Assembly (NCBI GenBank): GCA_947166355.1
Contig: CAMVDX010000011.1
Coordinates: 18,883-82,882 of the forward strand
Direction of reading: 5' to 3'
Source: an uncultured Treponema sp.
Lineage (GTDB): Bacteria; Spirochaetota; Spirochaetia; Treponematales; Treponemataceae
Length of the DNA: 64,000 nucleotides
The notes under the pieces were generated by a model that made no database searches, was not told the origin of the DNA, and saw only the letters and a list, made by a program, of their open reading frames with translations. Positions within the stretch are counted from its first letter, which is position 1. Every line of letters begins with the position of its first letter. Below are positions 33,650-42,932 of the stretch, piece after piece. Made by a program: the position numbers and the translations under genes.

Positions 33650-33685
33650 TTAGGAAAGGTGCATTCCGTTTTCACGGAATGCACC
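33650..33685 (-). terminator. Hairpin between binding-protein and permease genes
   Basis: A perfect 11-bp stem, GGTGCATTCCG with CGGAATGCACC (33658-33668 and 33675-33685). On the minus strand it is followed by T-rich sequence that runs into the next ribosome binding site. It may stabilise the binding-protein mRNA and reduce permease transcription. Confidence 0.6.
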
Positions 33686-33700
33686 AAGGGAAGGTATATA

Positions 33701-34873
33701 TTAGTTTGGTATTGGAGCGACCAATCCATCACTTTCAGCAACTACCTTATAAGTCAGGTCTTCCTGAACTTGTCCTATATATGTGTTCAACCAGCAGTGA
33801 TGATTTTCTGGATCCATCCTGAGCTTACCGGCTGGAGAATCAAATTCCATTCCGCTTGCTGCTGCAATAATGTCTTCTGTGCTCAAAGATTTTGCATTTT
33901 CAATGGCCTTTGCAAGCATATAAACTCCGTGATAAGCACCTTCTGCAAGATTAGTTACTGTTGTACTATCACCAAAAAGACTGTAGTACTTTTCGATAAA
34001 GGCTTTATTTTCAGGTGATTCAATTGAGTTGAAGTAATCAAATGAAGCGTAACAGCCAACAGCACTTTCACCTACAGACTTAATTGCAGCTTCGTGAGAA
34101 GCAATACCGCAGATTGGAACTGTCTTTGGATTCATTCCGTACTGAGAGTAGTCCTTATAAAAAGGAACTGCTGAGTTACCTGCAACTGCACTGAAAACTA
34201 CATCACAACCAGAAACCTTAATACGGTTTACGATTGAAGAGAAATCTGTTTCACCGTTTGGCGCATAATCTTCACCAACAATTTCTCCACCAAACTGTGC
34301 AATGTATTCCTTTGCAAAAGCAATTGATTTACGTGGGAACTCGTAGTCTGAACCAACTATATAAATCTTCTTTCCAAGATTTTGTATCATCCATGGAATG
34401 AAGGCGGCAACCTGCTGGTTCGGACAGGTGTTAGTATACAAAAGGTTCTTAGAAGGCTTTTCTCCTTCATAGTAAGTGTTGTAAACCAGAAGTCCGTTAT
34501 ACTTTTCGATTGTTGGAATTACTGCAAGTCTTGTGTTTGAAGCATTTGTTCCGATAATCGCGGCAACCTTATCCTTAAGGATTAACTGCTGAGCCTTTTC
34601 AGAAGCCATAGAAGGATCAGAGTTATAGTCTACATAAATCGGTTCAATTTTTACGCCTTTAATACCGCCAGCCGCATTAATTTCATCAATTGCCATTTTT
34701 GATGCATTATACATAGGAGTTTCAGAAATACTGAAATTACCTGTAGTACTGTAAAGCACACCAATCTTGATTGTCTTTTCTGATGACTTCTTTGACTTTG
34801 AACAGCCTGTCATCCCCAGTGCAATCGCACACATTGCAGACAATGCTGCAATTCTTACCAATGTTCTCTTCAT
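33701..34873 (-). CDS. ABC transporter substrate-binding lipoprotein (UrtA/AmiC type)
   Basis: 390 residues with a lipoprotein signal ending LGMTGC and then the type I periplasmic-binding fold (KIGVLYSTTGNFSISE...). The YTNTCPNQQ and YNTYYEGE segments resemble the urea/short-chain amide-binding subgroup rather than leucine binders. The open frame extends upstream, but ATG 34871-34873 has GGAGG 6 nt before it and starts the signal peptide. The ligand is unknown; the neighbours suggest an amide, ureido compound or amino acid. Confidence 0.88.
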   Translation of the reverse strand: MKRTLVRIAALSAMCAIALGMTGCSKSKKSSEKTIKIGVLYSTTGNFSISETPMYNASKMAIDEINAAGGIKGVKIEPIYVDYNSDPSMASEKAQQLILKDKVAAIIGTNASNTRLAVIPTIEKYNGLLVYNTYYEGEKPSKNLLYTNTCPNQQVAAFIPWMIQNLGKKIYIVGSDYEFPRKSIAFAKEYIAQFGGEIVGEDYAPNGETDFSSIVNRIKVSGCDVVFSAVAGNSAVPFYKDYSQYGMNPKTVPICGIASHEAAIKSVGESAVGCYASFDYFNSIESPENKAFIEKYYSLFGDSTTVTNLAEGAYHGVYMLAKAIENAKSLSTEDIIAAASGMEFDSPAGKLRMDPENHHCWLNTYIGQVQEDLTYKVVAESDGLVAPIPN

Positions 34874-34886
34874 TTTCGACCTCCAG

Positions 34887-34934
34887 AAAAAAAAGGCGGT
34901 CCAACACATCTTTTTGATGTATTGAACCGCCTTT
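34887..34934 (-). terminator. Attenuator-like terminator immediately before the binding-protein gene
   Basis: A long stem (34892-34910 with 34916-34934, two mismatches, core AAAGGCGGT/ACCGCCTTT) and a run of eight T on the minus strand at 34887-34894. The GGAGG of the binding-protein gene begins 2 nt further on, so no promoter can fit between. It must be read through or regulated for the transporter to be expressed from upstream. Confidence 0.7.
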
Positions 34935-34964
34935 GATTCAAGTGTTAGTTTTCGCTTGCTGTTT

Positions 34965-35801
34965 TTATTTTTCAGTAAGCTTATATATATCAAGTCTTCT
35001 CGACTTTAATATCTTGTATTGTTGCCTTAAAGTTTCAACTTCGGCTAAATCAATTTCCTGATATAGTGCTGCTTCTTTTTCATCCAACTGATTAAGAATC
35101 TTTCCAAAAGAATCAACTACAATTGAATGTCCCCAGGCGACATAACCTGCTTTTTCATTCCTTGCAGGTGAACATCCAGCCATAACAAGCTGATTATCAG
35201 CTGCTCTGGTACGGAACATTATTTCCCACCAGTTTGGTCCGCTTGTCATATTAAAGGCTGCCGGAACAATAATCATTTTTGCTCCACGGTCAGTCATTAA
35301 TCTGGCGAGTTCCGGAAAGCGGATATCAAAACAAATCATTAATCCAATTTTTCCGAACTCTGTGTCAAACACTGTAACTTCGTTGCCTGCAGACAAGGTA
35401 TCACTTTCGTGAAAGTTTACACTTGGAATGTCACAGTCAAAAAGATGCATTTTTCTGTGTTTGGCTATCTGCTTTCCTTCTCTGTCAAAAACATAAGAGG
35501 TGTTGTAAATCTTTTCACCATTTTGAGAATCTCGTTCAGGCATTGAACCTGCAACAAGATAAATCTTATTTTTGGCAGCGGTTTCGGAAAGCAGCTTCCA
35601 GTTTTGTTCGCCATCTTTCTGGGCAAAAACCGGGAAGTTAGAAGCCTTATACGGGCAACTGAACATTTCCGGGAGAACCACAATGTCAGCTCCTTGAAGG
35701 GCAGCTTCAGTTATTTTCTGAACTGCATTCTTAAGGTTTTCTTCACTTGTTTCAGCTACATTCATCTGAATCAGAGCCAGCTTAAACTTTGAACTCTCCA
35801 T
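34965..35801 (-). CDS. Nitrilase-superfamily amidase (omega-amidase/carbamoylase-like)
   Basis: 278 residues with the catalytic Glu in VVLPEMFSCPY, Lys in HRKMHLFD and Cys in MICFDIRFPE, the Glu-Lys-Cys triad of the superfamily. The overall pattern is closest to omega-amidase (NIT2) as I recall it, which hydrolyses alpha-ketoglutaramate or ketosuccinamate, but beta-ureidopropionase is a related possibility. GGGAG lies 8 nt before the ATG. It sits between the Fe-dehydrogenase and the transporter genes. Confidence 0.85.
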   Translation of the reverse strand: MESSKFKLALIQMNVAETSEENLKNAVQKITEAALQGADIVVLPEMFSCPYKASNFPVFAQKDGEQNWKLLSETAAKNKIYLVAGSMPERDSQNGEKIYNTSYVFDREGKQIAKHRKMHLFDCDIPSVNFHESDTLSAGNEVTVFDTEFGKIGLMICFDIRFPELARLMTDRGAKMIIVPAAFNMTSGPNWWEIMFRTRAADNQLVMAGCSPARNEKAGYVAWGHSIVVDSFGKILNQLDEKEAALYQEIDLAEVETLRQQYKILKSRRLDIYKLTEK

Positions 35802-35980
35802 TTTGTTCTCCCATAAAAACTGCGCATTAGCGGCGCTGCTTGAAGGCAGCGAATAACAGTTTTGCCAAAGTCAAAATCTGCACTTAATGTTTTAGTTGGC
35901 TGTAATATAAAATTTCCTAAAATAAATTCATATTACAAAGTGCATAAATTTATAAATTTTTATTGTGCATTTTGTACAGT
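35802..35980 (-). promoter_or_regulatory. Structured leader between Fe-dehydrogenase and amidase genes
   Basis: 179 bp. Next to the amidase ribosome binding site lies a two-part stem: AAAACTG/CAGTTTT outside and CGCTGC/GCAGCG inside. The segment carries ATTAGCGGCG (35826-35835, plus strand), also found before the aminotransferase gene (38567-38576), and CAGTTTTGCCAA (35857-35868), also found before the M20 amidase gene (29383-29394). The rest is AT-rich and could hold a promoter. Confidence 0.45.
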
Positions 35981-37138
35981 TCATTTTTTCCGCAGAATAT
36001 CATAAATACCAATCTGCTTTTCTTTGCTGAGAACCTTCCAGCAGTTTGCCGGGCTTCCGGAAGCGACTGAATCGCCGGCCATTTTTTCTTCCATGGCGGC
36101 AAATTTTTCCAGATCCAGACCATATTCGTGTAGGGTAGGTACCTTTAATTCAACAGTCAGTTTTTCCAGGGCTGCAAGGAATTTTTCGGCACCTGTTTTT
36201 GGGTCGTCGTTTTCTTTTGCGACTCCAATGGCAATACCGAGCGCGGCAAACTTTTCATAACATCCGTCAAGAACGGCCCGCAGGCATTCTACAGCCAGCA
36301 TGGCATTTGAGATTCCGTGAGGAACATGAAAGCAGGCTCCAATAGGACGGCTCATTCCGTGAATGATTGTTGTCGGCGAACCGTTAATGGCTACTCCAGC
36401 CTCATAAGCGGCAAAGCTCATATTTTTGCGGGCTTCTTTGTCATTCCCGTCTGCACAGGCTTTTGGAAGATATTTGAAAATTCGTTTTACCGCATCAAGA
36501 CAGAACATGTCGGTAATCGGATTAGCCTTGCGGCAGGTATAGCTTTCTATGGCGTGGCAAAGTGCATCCATTCCGGTTGCAAGCGTTATGCTGAGCGGAG
36601 ATGAAATGGTGTAGGTATAGTCAATGATTGCAATTTTTGGTAAAAGTGCATCGCCTTTATAAAGCAGCTTTTCACTGGTTTGAGTATTTGTGAAAACAAA
36701 ATAACGGGTAACCTCTGAACCGGTTCCCGCTGTTGTAGGGATTAAAACGAGCGGAGCAAAATTTCCCGAGAGCTCTTTGCCTTTATAGTCAATCATTTTA
36801 CCGGGAAGAACAGACATTGCGGCAATCGCCTTTGCAGTATCAAGCGGTGTTCCTCCACCAAGTCCGATTATAAAATCACATTTCTGAGCCTTAAAAACTT
36901 CAACTCCGTTCATAATCATGATGTCGGTTGGTTCGCCAGGTAAATCATTAAAAATTACAGACTCAATTCCATTATCAGAAAGAGTTGTCTGAACTTTATC
37001 TGCAAGGCCGGTTTTTGTAATTATTTTGCCGGTTACAATCAAAGCCTTTTTTCCGAGAGAAGCTAATTCACTGCTGGCAGACTCTAAAGCTCCTTCTCCA
37101 AAAAAGGTTTTTGGCGCTGTGGTGAAAGAAAAATTCAT
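35981..37138 (-). CDS. Iron-containing (group III) alcohol dehydrogenase
   Basis: 385 residues: a GLGGGTPLDTAKA NAD-binding motif, TTAGTGSEVT, and metal-ligand segments GMDALCHAIESY and FHVPHG. Such enzymes interconvert aldehydes and alcohols with NAD(P)H. Next to an aminotransferase, a likely job is to reduce the semialdehyde formed from an omega-amino acid (for example malonate semialdehyde or sulfoacetaldehyde); that is inference. GGGAG precedes the ATG. Confidence 0.88.
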   Translation of the reverse strand: MNFSFTTAPKTFFGEGALESASSELASLGKKALIVTGKIITKTGLADKVQTTLSDNGIESVIFNDLPGEPTDIMIMNGVEVFKAQKCDFIIGLGGGTPLDTAKAIAAMSVLPGKMIDYKGKELSGNFAPLVLIPTTAGTGSEVTRYFVFTNTQTSEKLLYKGDALLPKIAIIDYTYTISSPLSITLATGMDALCHAIESYTCRKANPITDMFCLDAVKRIFKYLPKACADGNDKEARKNMSFAAYEAGVAINGSPTTIIHGMSRPIGACFHVPHGISNAMLAVECLRAVLDGCYEKFAALGIAIGVAKENDDPKTGAEKFLAALEKLTVELKVPTLHEYGLDLEKFAAMEEKMAGDSVASGSPANCWKVLSKEKQIGIYDILRKK

Positions 37139-37149
37139 AATAATCTCCC

Positions 37150-37200
37150 AAAAAAAGAAAATGACAGGACCTGAAAAATGCTAAGAGTCCTGCCATTTTC
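37150..37200 (-). terminator. Terminator-like hairpin between aminotransferase and dehydrogenase genes
   Basis: A 14-bp stem (37157-37170 with 37187-37200, one mismatch) and a T-run on the minus strand at 37150-37156. The next gene's GGGAG begins at once (37145-37149). The layout matches the attenuator before the binding-protein gene. Confidence 0.65.
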
Positions 37201-37211
37201 TAAATATACTT

Positions 37212-38537
37212 TTAAATATATTTTTCATCTACGATTGAAAGAACTTCGTCGAGCTTAGAAAGTTCTTCGTCTAGCTGCGCTTCTGTGATGATAAGAGGAG
37301 GCGCAACAATAATTACGTTTTCGTGCGAATAGGTAAAGAAACCGCGGCATTTTAATTCCTTTACGATTGCACCCATAATGCCCTGCGGATCCTGACCCCA
37401 TGGAACAAGAGGCTCTCGTGTTTTACGGTCTTTTACAAGTTCAACTCCACTGAACAGACCGATGTAGCGGACATCACCAACGCATTCATGTTTTGCCTTA
37501 ATTTCTTCGAGTTTCTGTCCTAGATATTTTCCAACCTTCTGAACATGTTCTTCAATATTGTTTTTCAAATAAAATTCCTGACAGGCAACTCCGGCAGCAC
37601 AGGCAAGCGGATGTCCTGAATAAGTAAGACCACAGCTCAGGTATTTGTCATCAAAGAAATGTGCAATTTCATTTTTTACGATTGCGCCACCAAGTGGAAT
37701 ATAACCTGAGTTTACGCCCTTTGCAAAAGTGATGATATCTGGAGTAACGTCAAAGTTCATATAGGCAAACATTTTTCCGGTTCTGTACCAGCCTGCCATA
37801 ACTTCATCACAAATCATCATAATGCCAAATTCATCACAGATTTTGCGGACACCTTTTAGATAATTTTTTGGATAGATGATGATGCCGTTTGAGCCGACAA
37901 CAGTTTCCAGAATGATAGCGGCAATTCTGTCACCACCTTCAAAAATTACCTGCTCACGGAGCTTTTCAACATAGTATTCACATTCTGCATCTTCAGATTC
38001 AAATTTTATTTTTTCCTGATAAGAGTAAGGTCCGCGAAAGTGAATAAAACCCGGAATAGCAGGCTCAAGAGCAAAGTGACGCGGTTCGCCGGTAAGATTT
38101 CCAGCACCAAAGGTAGAACCATGATAAGAACGGTACTGGCTCATAACCTTAAAACGGCCGGTATACATTCGGGCAATTTTGATGGCATTTTCATTTGCGT
38201 CGGCTCCACCATTTGTAAAAAAGACTTTACCAAAACAGTCAGGAAGCCGGTCTATAATCGATTTAGCAAGCTTAGCTCGCGGTTCTGCACCCCAGGAACC
38301 CTGAACATAAGCATATTTATCGAGCTGAGCTTTAATAGCTTCTGTCATTTCTTTATTTGCATATCCGGCATTTACATTTACCTGTTCAGAAGACATATCT
38401 GCATAACGGTTGCCTTCGGAATCATAAATATAAATTCCTTCTGCTCGTTCAACAACAGTCGGATTTAATCCGCCCTGTTTACTCCAGCCAAGCAGAACAT
38501 TTTCTGTCTGCATTTGTGCAATTTCATCTGCTGTCAT
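37212..38537 (-). CDS. Class III PLP-dependent aminotransferase (omega-amino acid type)
   Basis: 441 residues with FFTNGGADANENAIKIAR, YRSYHGST, the CDEVMAGWYRTGKMF block and the PLP lysine in ITFAKGVNSGYIPLGG. The family transfers the terminal amino group of beta-alanine, GABA, taurine or similar to pyruvate or 2-oxoglutarate. With the adjoining Fe-dehydrogenase it would convert an omega-amino acid to a hydroxy acid. It is the first gene of the operon, with AGGAGG upstream, divergent from the PucR regulator. Confidence 0.88.
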   Translation of the reverse strand: MTADEIAQMQTENVLLGWSKQGGLNPTVVERAEGIYIYDSEGNRYADMSSEQVNVNAGYANKEMTEAIKAQLDKYAYVQGSWGAEPRAKLAKSIIDRLPDCFGKVFFTNGGADANENAIKIARMYTGRFKVMSQYRSYHGSTFGAGNLTGEPRHFALEPAIPGFIHFRGPYSYQEKIKFESEDAECEYYVEKLREQVIFEGGDRIAAIILETVVGSNGIIIYPKNYLKGVRKICDEFGIMMICDEVMAGWYRTGKMFAYMNFDVTPDIITFAKGVNSGYIPLGGAIVKNEIAHFFDDKYLSCGLTYSGHPLACAAGVACQEFYLKNNIEEHVQKVGKYLGQKLEEIKAKHECVGDVRYIGLFSGVELVKDRKTREPLVPWGQDPQGIMGAIVKELKCRGFFTYSHENVIIVAPPLIITEAQLDEELSKLDEVLSIVDEKYI

Positions 38538-38539
38538 AA

Positions 38540-38600
38540 AATCCTCCTAAAAACAATAAACACCGAATTAGCGGCGTTGCTTTGAAAGTATCACAATAAG
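38540..38600 (-). promoter_or_regulatory. Leader of the aminotransferase operon with shared ATTAGCGGCG motif
   Basis: The untranslated region between the operon start and the PucR promoter contains ATTAGCGGCG (38567-38576, plus strand) and, beside it, sequence about three-quarters identical over 30 nt to the leader before the amidase gene. Regulation by PucR or by an RNA structure is possible. Confidence 0.4.
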
Positions 38601-38612
38601 ATTTTTTATTTA

Positions 38613-38641
38613 TTGACAAAAAGTACAAATATTAATATTTT
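38613..38641 (+). promoter_or_regulatory. Promoter of the PucR-family regulator gene
   Basis: A consensus TTGACA (38613-38618), 17 bp, TATTTT (38636-38641), about 45 nt upstream of ATG 38689, which has AAGGAA before it. Confidence 0.6.
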
Positions 38642-38688
38642 TTGTGTGCAAATTGCCTGATAAGGCGATTTTTTATAAGGAACGATTT

Positions 38689-39879
38689 ATGGCTCTTTCA
38701 CTTCAAACAATTTTTAATTTTACAGAAACTCCTTTTAAGCTTAAGCTTCTGGCAGGAAAAAAAGGCTTTAAGAAAAATGTAAGCTGGGTTTATTATACCG
38801 AAGATGCTGCAACAATTGAGTTTATAAGAGGCGGGGAGCTGACTGTTACCCTTGGTGTTAATTTTGAGAGAAGTAAAGACAATCTGGGAATTCATTCTGA
38901 TGATTATATTTATATATTTTTAAAAGAGTTCATTGACGAATTTATAAAACATGATGCAACCGGTCTTATTATAAATACCGGAAAATACATAAAAGAAATT
39001 CCGCAGAGGGTAATTGATTATTGTAATGAAAAAGATTTTCCGCTTCTTTCTATGCCTTGGGAAGTTCACACAATTGATCTGATGCAGGAAATAGGAAATA
39101 TGATTGTAAGTGATAATCAGAACACGAATACAATCGAAAGATATTTATACAAGGCAATTTACAGAAAAAATGATTTTGATCCAAACCAGATTGCAAATAC
39201 AATTTTCCGCGATGCCAAAACTTTTACGATTATGCTTGTTGATTTAAAGGAATCTTTATTCAATGAGAATCTTGAAAAAATCAAACGTTATGTTCAGTTT
39301 AATTTTAATGCAAGAATAAGTTTGAAGCAGACAGATTACGCAAGCTTTATTCATAATCATAAAGTGATTTTTATCTTAAAAAATGTTGAGCCTTTTGCGA
39401 TTCAGGAAATTTTTAAGCTGGTAAAAGAAGACAGATATTTTAAGGATTCCATAGTTTCAGTTTCAGATTCTACTGGCACTGTGGAAGAGCTTAGTGAAAT
39501 TTATGAACATGCTAAAATTGCGCTCGAAATTAATTCTGAACCGGATAAGATAAATTACTATGAGAATCTTGGACTTTATAAAATTTTGTTTGATGTAAAA
39601 AATCCGAAAATCCTGAAAACTTTTTATAATGAAAATCTAGGAAAGCTTGAAGAGCTGGATGCAGATAAAAAAGAAGATTTTTTGAGAACACTAGCTTTAT
39701 ATCTTAAAACCGGCGGAAATGTTTTAAAAGTTGCGGAATTGAATAATGCGCACAGAAATACAATTCTTTACAGAATCAGTCGAATGGAAGAAATTCTTGG
39801 TTTTGATTTTTCTGATGGTGAAATACGAACAGCTCTGCAGGTCTGTTTATATATTCGAAATTTAAATAACCTTGGTTAA
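38689..39879 (+). CDS. PucR/CdaR-family transcriptional regulator
   Basis: 396 residues: an N-terminal PucR ligand domain (about 1-125, including GELTVTLGVNF), a GGDEF-like CdaR middle, and a C-terminal helix-turn-helix with GNVLKVAELNNAHRNTILYRISRMEEILG. PucR proteins activate purine, allantoin or nitrogen-compound catabolism when the substrate is present. Divergent placement suggests it controls the ten-gene amidase/transporter operon. The start at 38689 is chosen for its AAGGAA; an upstream in-frame ATG at 38644 overlaps the promoter. Confidence 0.88.
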   Translation: MALSLQTIFNFTETPFKLKLLAGKKGFKKNVSWVYYTEDAATIEFIRGGELTVTLGVNFERSKDNLGIHSDDYIYIFLKEFIDEFIKHDATGLIINTGKYIKEIPQRVIDYCNEKDFPLLSMPWEVHTIDLMQEIGNMIVSDNQNTNTIERYLYKAIYRKNDFDPNQIANTIFRDAKTFTIMLVDLKESLFNENLEKIKRYVQFNFNARISLKQTDYASFIHNHKVIFILKNVEPFAIQEIFKLVKEDRYFKDSIVSVSDSTGTVEELSEIYEHAKIALEINSEPDKINYYENLGLYKILFDVKNPKILKTFYNENLGKLEELDADKKEDFLRTLALYLKTGGNVLKVAELNNAHRNTILYRISRMEEILGFDFSDGEIRTALQVCLYIRNLNNLG

Positions 39880-39971
39880 TTTTTTTGGGAATTCATTTTT
39901 AGGGTTAATTTAAAATGACATCTCCTGTATAATTTGTCTAAATAAAAGTTTCTTTTTTAAGGGAGATAGAA

Positions 39972-42821
39972 ATGAAAAAACTTAACAGATTTTTTGCTGT
40001 ATTTTTTGCAGCAGCATTTGTTACTTCTGTTCTTTTTGTAACAGGATGTTCTTCATCTAAGGTTACGAAAAACGGAACTCCGCTTGTTATGGAAGCTGCC
40101 ATCAAGCAGGGAAAACTTGACAATGGAATGTCATATTTTATTCGTGAAAATGGCGAACCAAAAAACCGCATTCAGCTGCGTCTTGTTGTAAAGGCCGGCT
40201 CATGTATGGAAGATGATGACCAAAAGGGTATTGCTCACTTTGTTGAGCATATGTGCTTCAACGGAACTGAGCATTTTGAAAAATCTGCCATTGTAGATTA
40301 TTTTGAATCAATTGGTATGTCTTTTGGTCCGGAAGTAAATGCCGAAACAAGTTTTGAGCATACAGTTTATATGCTTGAGCTGCCGGCTGATAATCTGGAA
40401 ATGCTGAAGACAAGTCTTCTTGTTCTTCATGACTGGGCAAGTGCCGTAACCTTTGATCCGGAAGAAATCGAAAAAGAACGCGGTGTAATTGTTGAAGAAT
40501 GGCGTATGCGTATGCAGGGTGTACAGGGCCGTGTTTCTGATAAAGAGATTTCAGTTCTGTTTAAAGATTCACGCTATGCGGATCGACTCCCGATTGGAGA
40601 TATGGATGTAATCAAAAATATTTCTCCTGAACGTATTGTGGACTTTTATAAAAAATGGTACAGACCTGAAAACATGGCTGTAGTAGCCGTTGGTGATATT
40701 GAAACTGAAGTTCTGGAAAATGCCATCAAAGAAATCATGGGTGAGATTCCAGCTTCTGATAAAAAGACAAAGCTTCCAGCCTTTAAGATTCCTGCAAAAA
40801 AAGAGAAGACACTTGATATTATCCGCGATAAAGAGCTTGCAATCATTCAGGCAGAAATCTACATGATGAGTGAAGATATAGGAGCTTTTTCAACTGTAGA
40901 AGATCTCCGTGAAGAATATGCACTTGGCTTTGTAACAGATGCCTTTAATTTGCGATGTCAGGAGCTTACAAACCAGCCGAATGCTCCATGGCTTGCAGCC
41001 GGAATTGGCCGTGTAAGTCTTACAAATAATAATTATTTTTACGCATTGCAGTTTTATCCAAAGACTGGAATGTTTACAGAAGCCTTCAAGGCATATCTTG
41101 ATGCCTTTGACCGCTTTATGAACTTTGGAATTACAGATGCCGAGCTTGAGAGATTAAAGCAGGCTTATCTGATGAACATTCAGCAGAGCTATGCAAATAA
41201 AGAAAATCATGCTTCTGCAAATTATGCAGGCAATCTTGTAAATCATTTCCTTACCGGAAAAATTTATATTTCTGATGATGATAATCTTAAGATTGCGACA
41301 GAAATCATAAATCAACTTACAACCGAAGAAATTCTTGCTGCTGCAAAAAAATGCTTTGCAACCCGCGGAACTTCAATGTTTGTCCTCTGTCCAGAGACTC
41401 TTGAAATTCCTGCTGAAAACGAAATACTTGATGTCTGGAAAAATTACGAAGGCGATGCCGGAAAGGAAGCTTATGTTGATGATGCAGGTGACGGTGAACT
41501 CATGGCAAAGCCTTCTGAAAAAGCAAAGGTTACCGAGAAAAAAGCAATCAAGGAACTGGGCGGAACTCAGTATACCTTTGAAAACGGTGTAAAAATAATC
41601 ACAAAGAAAACTGATTTCCAGAAGGATTCAATTGCATTCTATGCAGGAAGTAAGGGCGGTCTTTATCAGTTGAAAGAAGATGAAGCTCCTTCTGCAAACA
41701 GAGCTGTTGAATATGCAATTTTCTCCGGCTTTGGAGGAAAAACTTACTCTCAGATTCAGAAAATTGCCACAACAAAGAATTTGAGCGTATCTTTTGGATT
41801 TGGAAATACAGAAGAATATTTTAGCGGAACTGCTACAAAGGATAATCTTGAAGAAAGCCTTCAGATGATAAATCTTGTTTTCTCTCAGCCACAGTTTACT
41901 GAGGACGGCTGGACAACTTTGATAGGTCAGTATAAGCAGGTTGCAGAAACTTATGGTGCACGCCCTCAGCAGATTTATTCTGAAAAGATTACGGAAGCAA
42001 TTTATGGCAAGTCCTGGTGGAATGCTCCGCTGAACATGGACTATGTAAACAAGCTTGATGCTGCTACAGCTGAAAGAGTTTTCAAGGAACGCTTTGGAAA
42101 TCCTGCTGACTTTACGTTTGTATTTGTCGGTGATTTTGATGAAGAGGTGCTTGTTGATTTGTGTGCTTCTTATCTTGGAACTCTTAAGACAAATAAAAAG
42201 TTTGAAGAAACAAAATATGTTTACTTCCCGTTCCCTAAGAGCAGTAAGACTGTAACTGTTGAAAAGGGAATTGATAATAACGGTGACGTTTACCTCTGTT
42301 TTGGCGGTGAGCTTCCTGAATCTAAGGATATGGAGAAGGGCTTTAAAGAAAGCACAATTATCAATCAGCTTGCTTCTGTGCTCGATATCCGTCTTCGTGA
42401 AGTTATCCGTGAGGACAAGAGTGGTTCTTATGGTGTAAGCTGCGGCGGCTTTATTGACGGCTGGCCGGAGCGCTTCTATCAGGTTTATGTTGAGTTTGGC
42501 TGTGAGCCTGAACGTGAGGAAGAGCTTTCTGCGACAGTAATTGATACCATCAAAGAAATTCAGAAGGGAAATATTTCTGATGAAATTATTGCGAAGGTAA
42601 AGGAATCTTATGTTCGCGGTATTGAAACTTCTTTGAGAAACAACTACTGGTGGCTGAGCCGCTTTAGTTCAGAAATACTCTTTACTTACGAGCCTTTGTG
42701 GTTTACAACAAACAGCAGCAAGGCTGCAGACTGGATTACAAAGGATGCTATTGTAGATGCTGCTAAAAAGTATCTCAATACAGAAAGATTTGTAACCGGA
42801 TATTTAAAGCCTGAGAAATAA
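39972..42821 (+). CDS. M16-family zinc metallopeptidase, lipoprotein (PqqL-like)
   Basis: 949 residues with a lipoprotein signal (VTGC, Cys 26). The zinc motif is HFVEH at 89-93, and the downstream Glu is probably in ERGVIVEEW. The size and two-lobed layout (catalytic lobe about 45-500, inactive lobe about 540-949) match periplasmic PqqL-type M16 peptidases that degrade peptides inside a clam-shell. GGGAG lies 7 nt before the ATG. A strong hairpin built from a type C repeat follows the stop. Confidence 0.92.
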   Translation: MKKLNRFFAVFFAAAFVTSVLFVTGCSSSKVTKNGTPLVMEAAIKQGKLDNGMSYFIRENGEPKNRIQLRLVVKAGSCMEDDDQKGIAHFVEHMCFNGTEHFEKSAIVDYFESIGMSFGPEVNAETSFEHTVYMLELPADNLEMLKTSLLVLHDWASAVTFDPEEIEKERGVIVEEWRMRMQGVQGRVSDKEISVLFKDSRYADRLPIGDMDVIKNISPERIVDFYKKWYRPENMAVVAVGDIETEVLENAIKEIMGEIPASDKKTKLPAFKIPAKKEKTLDIIRDKELAIIQAEIYMMSEDIGAFSTVEDLREEYALGFVTDAFNLRCQELTNQPNAPWLAAGIGRVSLTNNNYFYALQFYPKTGMFTEAFKAYLDAFDRFMNFGITDAELERLKQAYLMNIQQSYANKENHASANYAGNLVNHFLTGKIYISDDDNLKIATEIINQLTTEEILAAAKKCFATRGTSMFVLCPETLEIPAENEILDVWKNYEGDAGKEAYVDDAGDGELMAKPSEKAKVTEKKAIKELGGTQYTFENGVKIITKKTDFQKDSIAFYAGSKGGLYQLKEDEAPSANRAVEYAIFSGFGGKTYSQIQKIATTKNLSVSFGFGNTEEYFSGTATKDNLEESLQMINLVFSQPQFTEDGWTTLIGQYKQVAETYGARPQQIYSEKITEAIYGKSWWNAPLNMDYVNKLDAATAERVFKERFGNPADFTFVFVGDFDEEVLVDLCASYLGTLKTNKKFEETKYVYFPFPKSSKTVTVEKGIDNNGDVYLCFGGELPESKDMEKGFKESTIINQLASVLDIRLREVIREDKSGSYGVSCGGFIDGWPERFYQVYVEFGCEPEREEELSATVIDTIKEIQKGNISDEIIAKVKESYVRGIETSLRNNYWWLSRFSSEILFTYEPLWFTTNSSKAADWITKDAIVDAAKKYLNTERFVTGYLKPEK

Positions 42822-42822
42822 A

Positions 42823-42927
42823 AAAACTGGTGGTTGAGTGCCTGCAGGGCAGGTATATCGAAACCACCAGTTTTTTTGAAAAATAAGGTGGTTTCGATAT
42901 GCCACTATGTGGCTACTCAACCACCAA
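42823..42927. repeat. Type C repeats serving as a shared terminator
   Basis: Two copies lie head to tail in inverted form (42831-42868 and 42889-42927). The first is enclosed by AAAAAACTGG and CCAGTTTTTTT, giving a long stem with T-runs on both strands. It can terminate both the M16 gene and the convergent symporter gene. Confidence 0.75.
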
Positions 42928-42932
42928 ATGTA

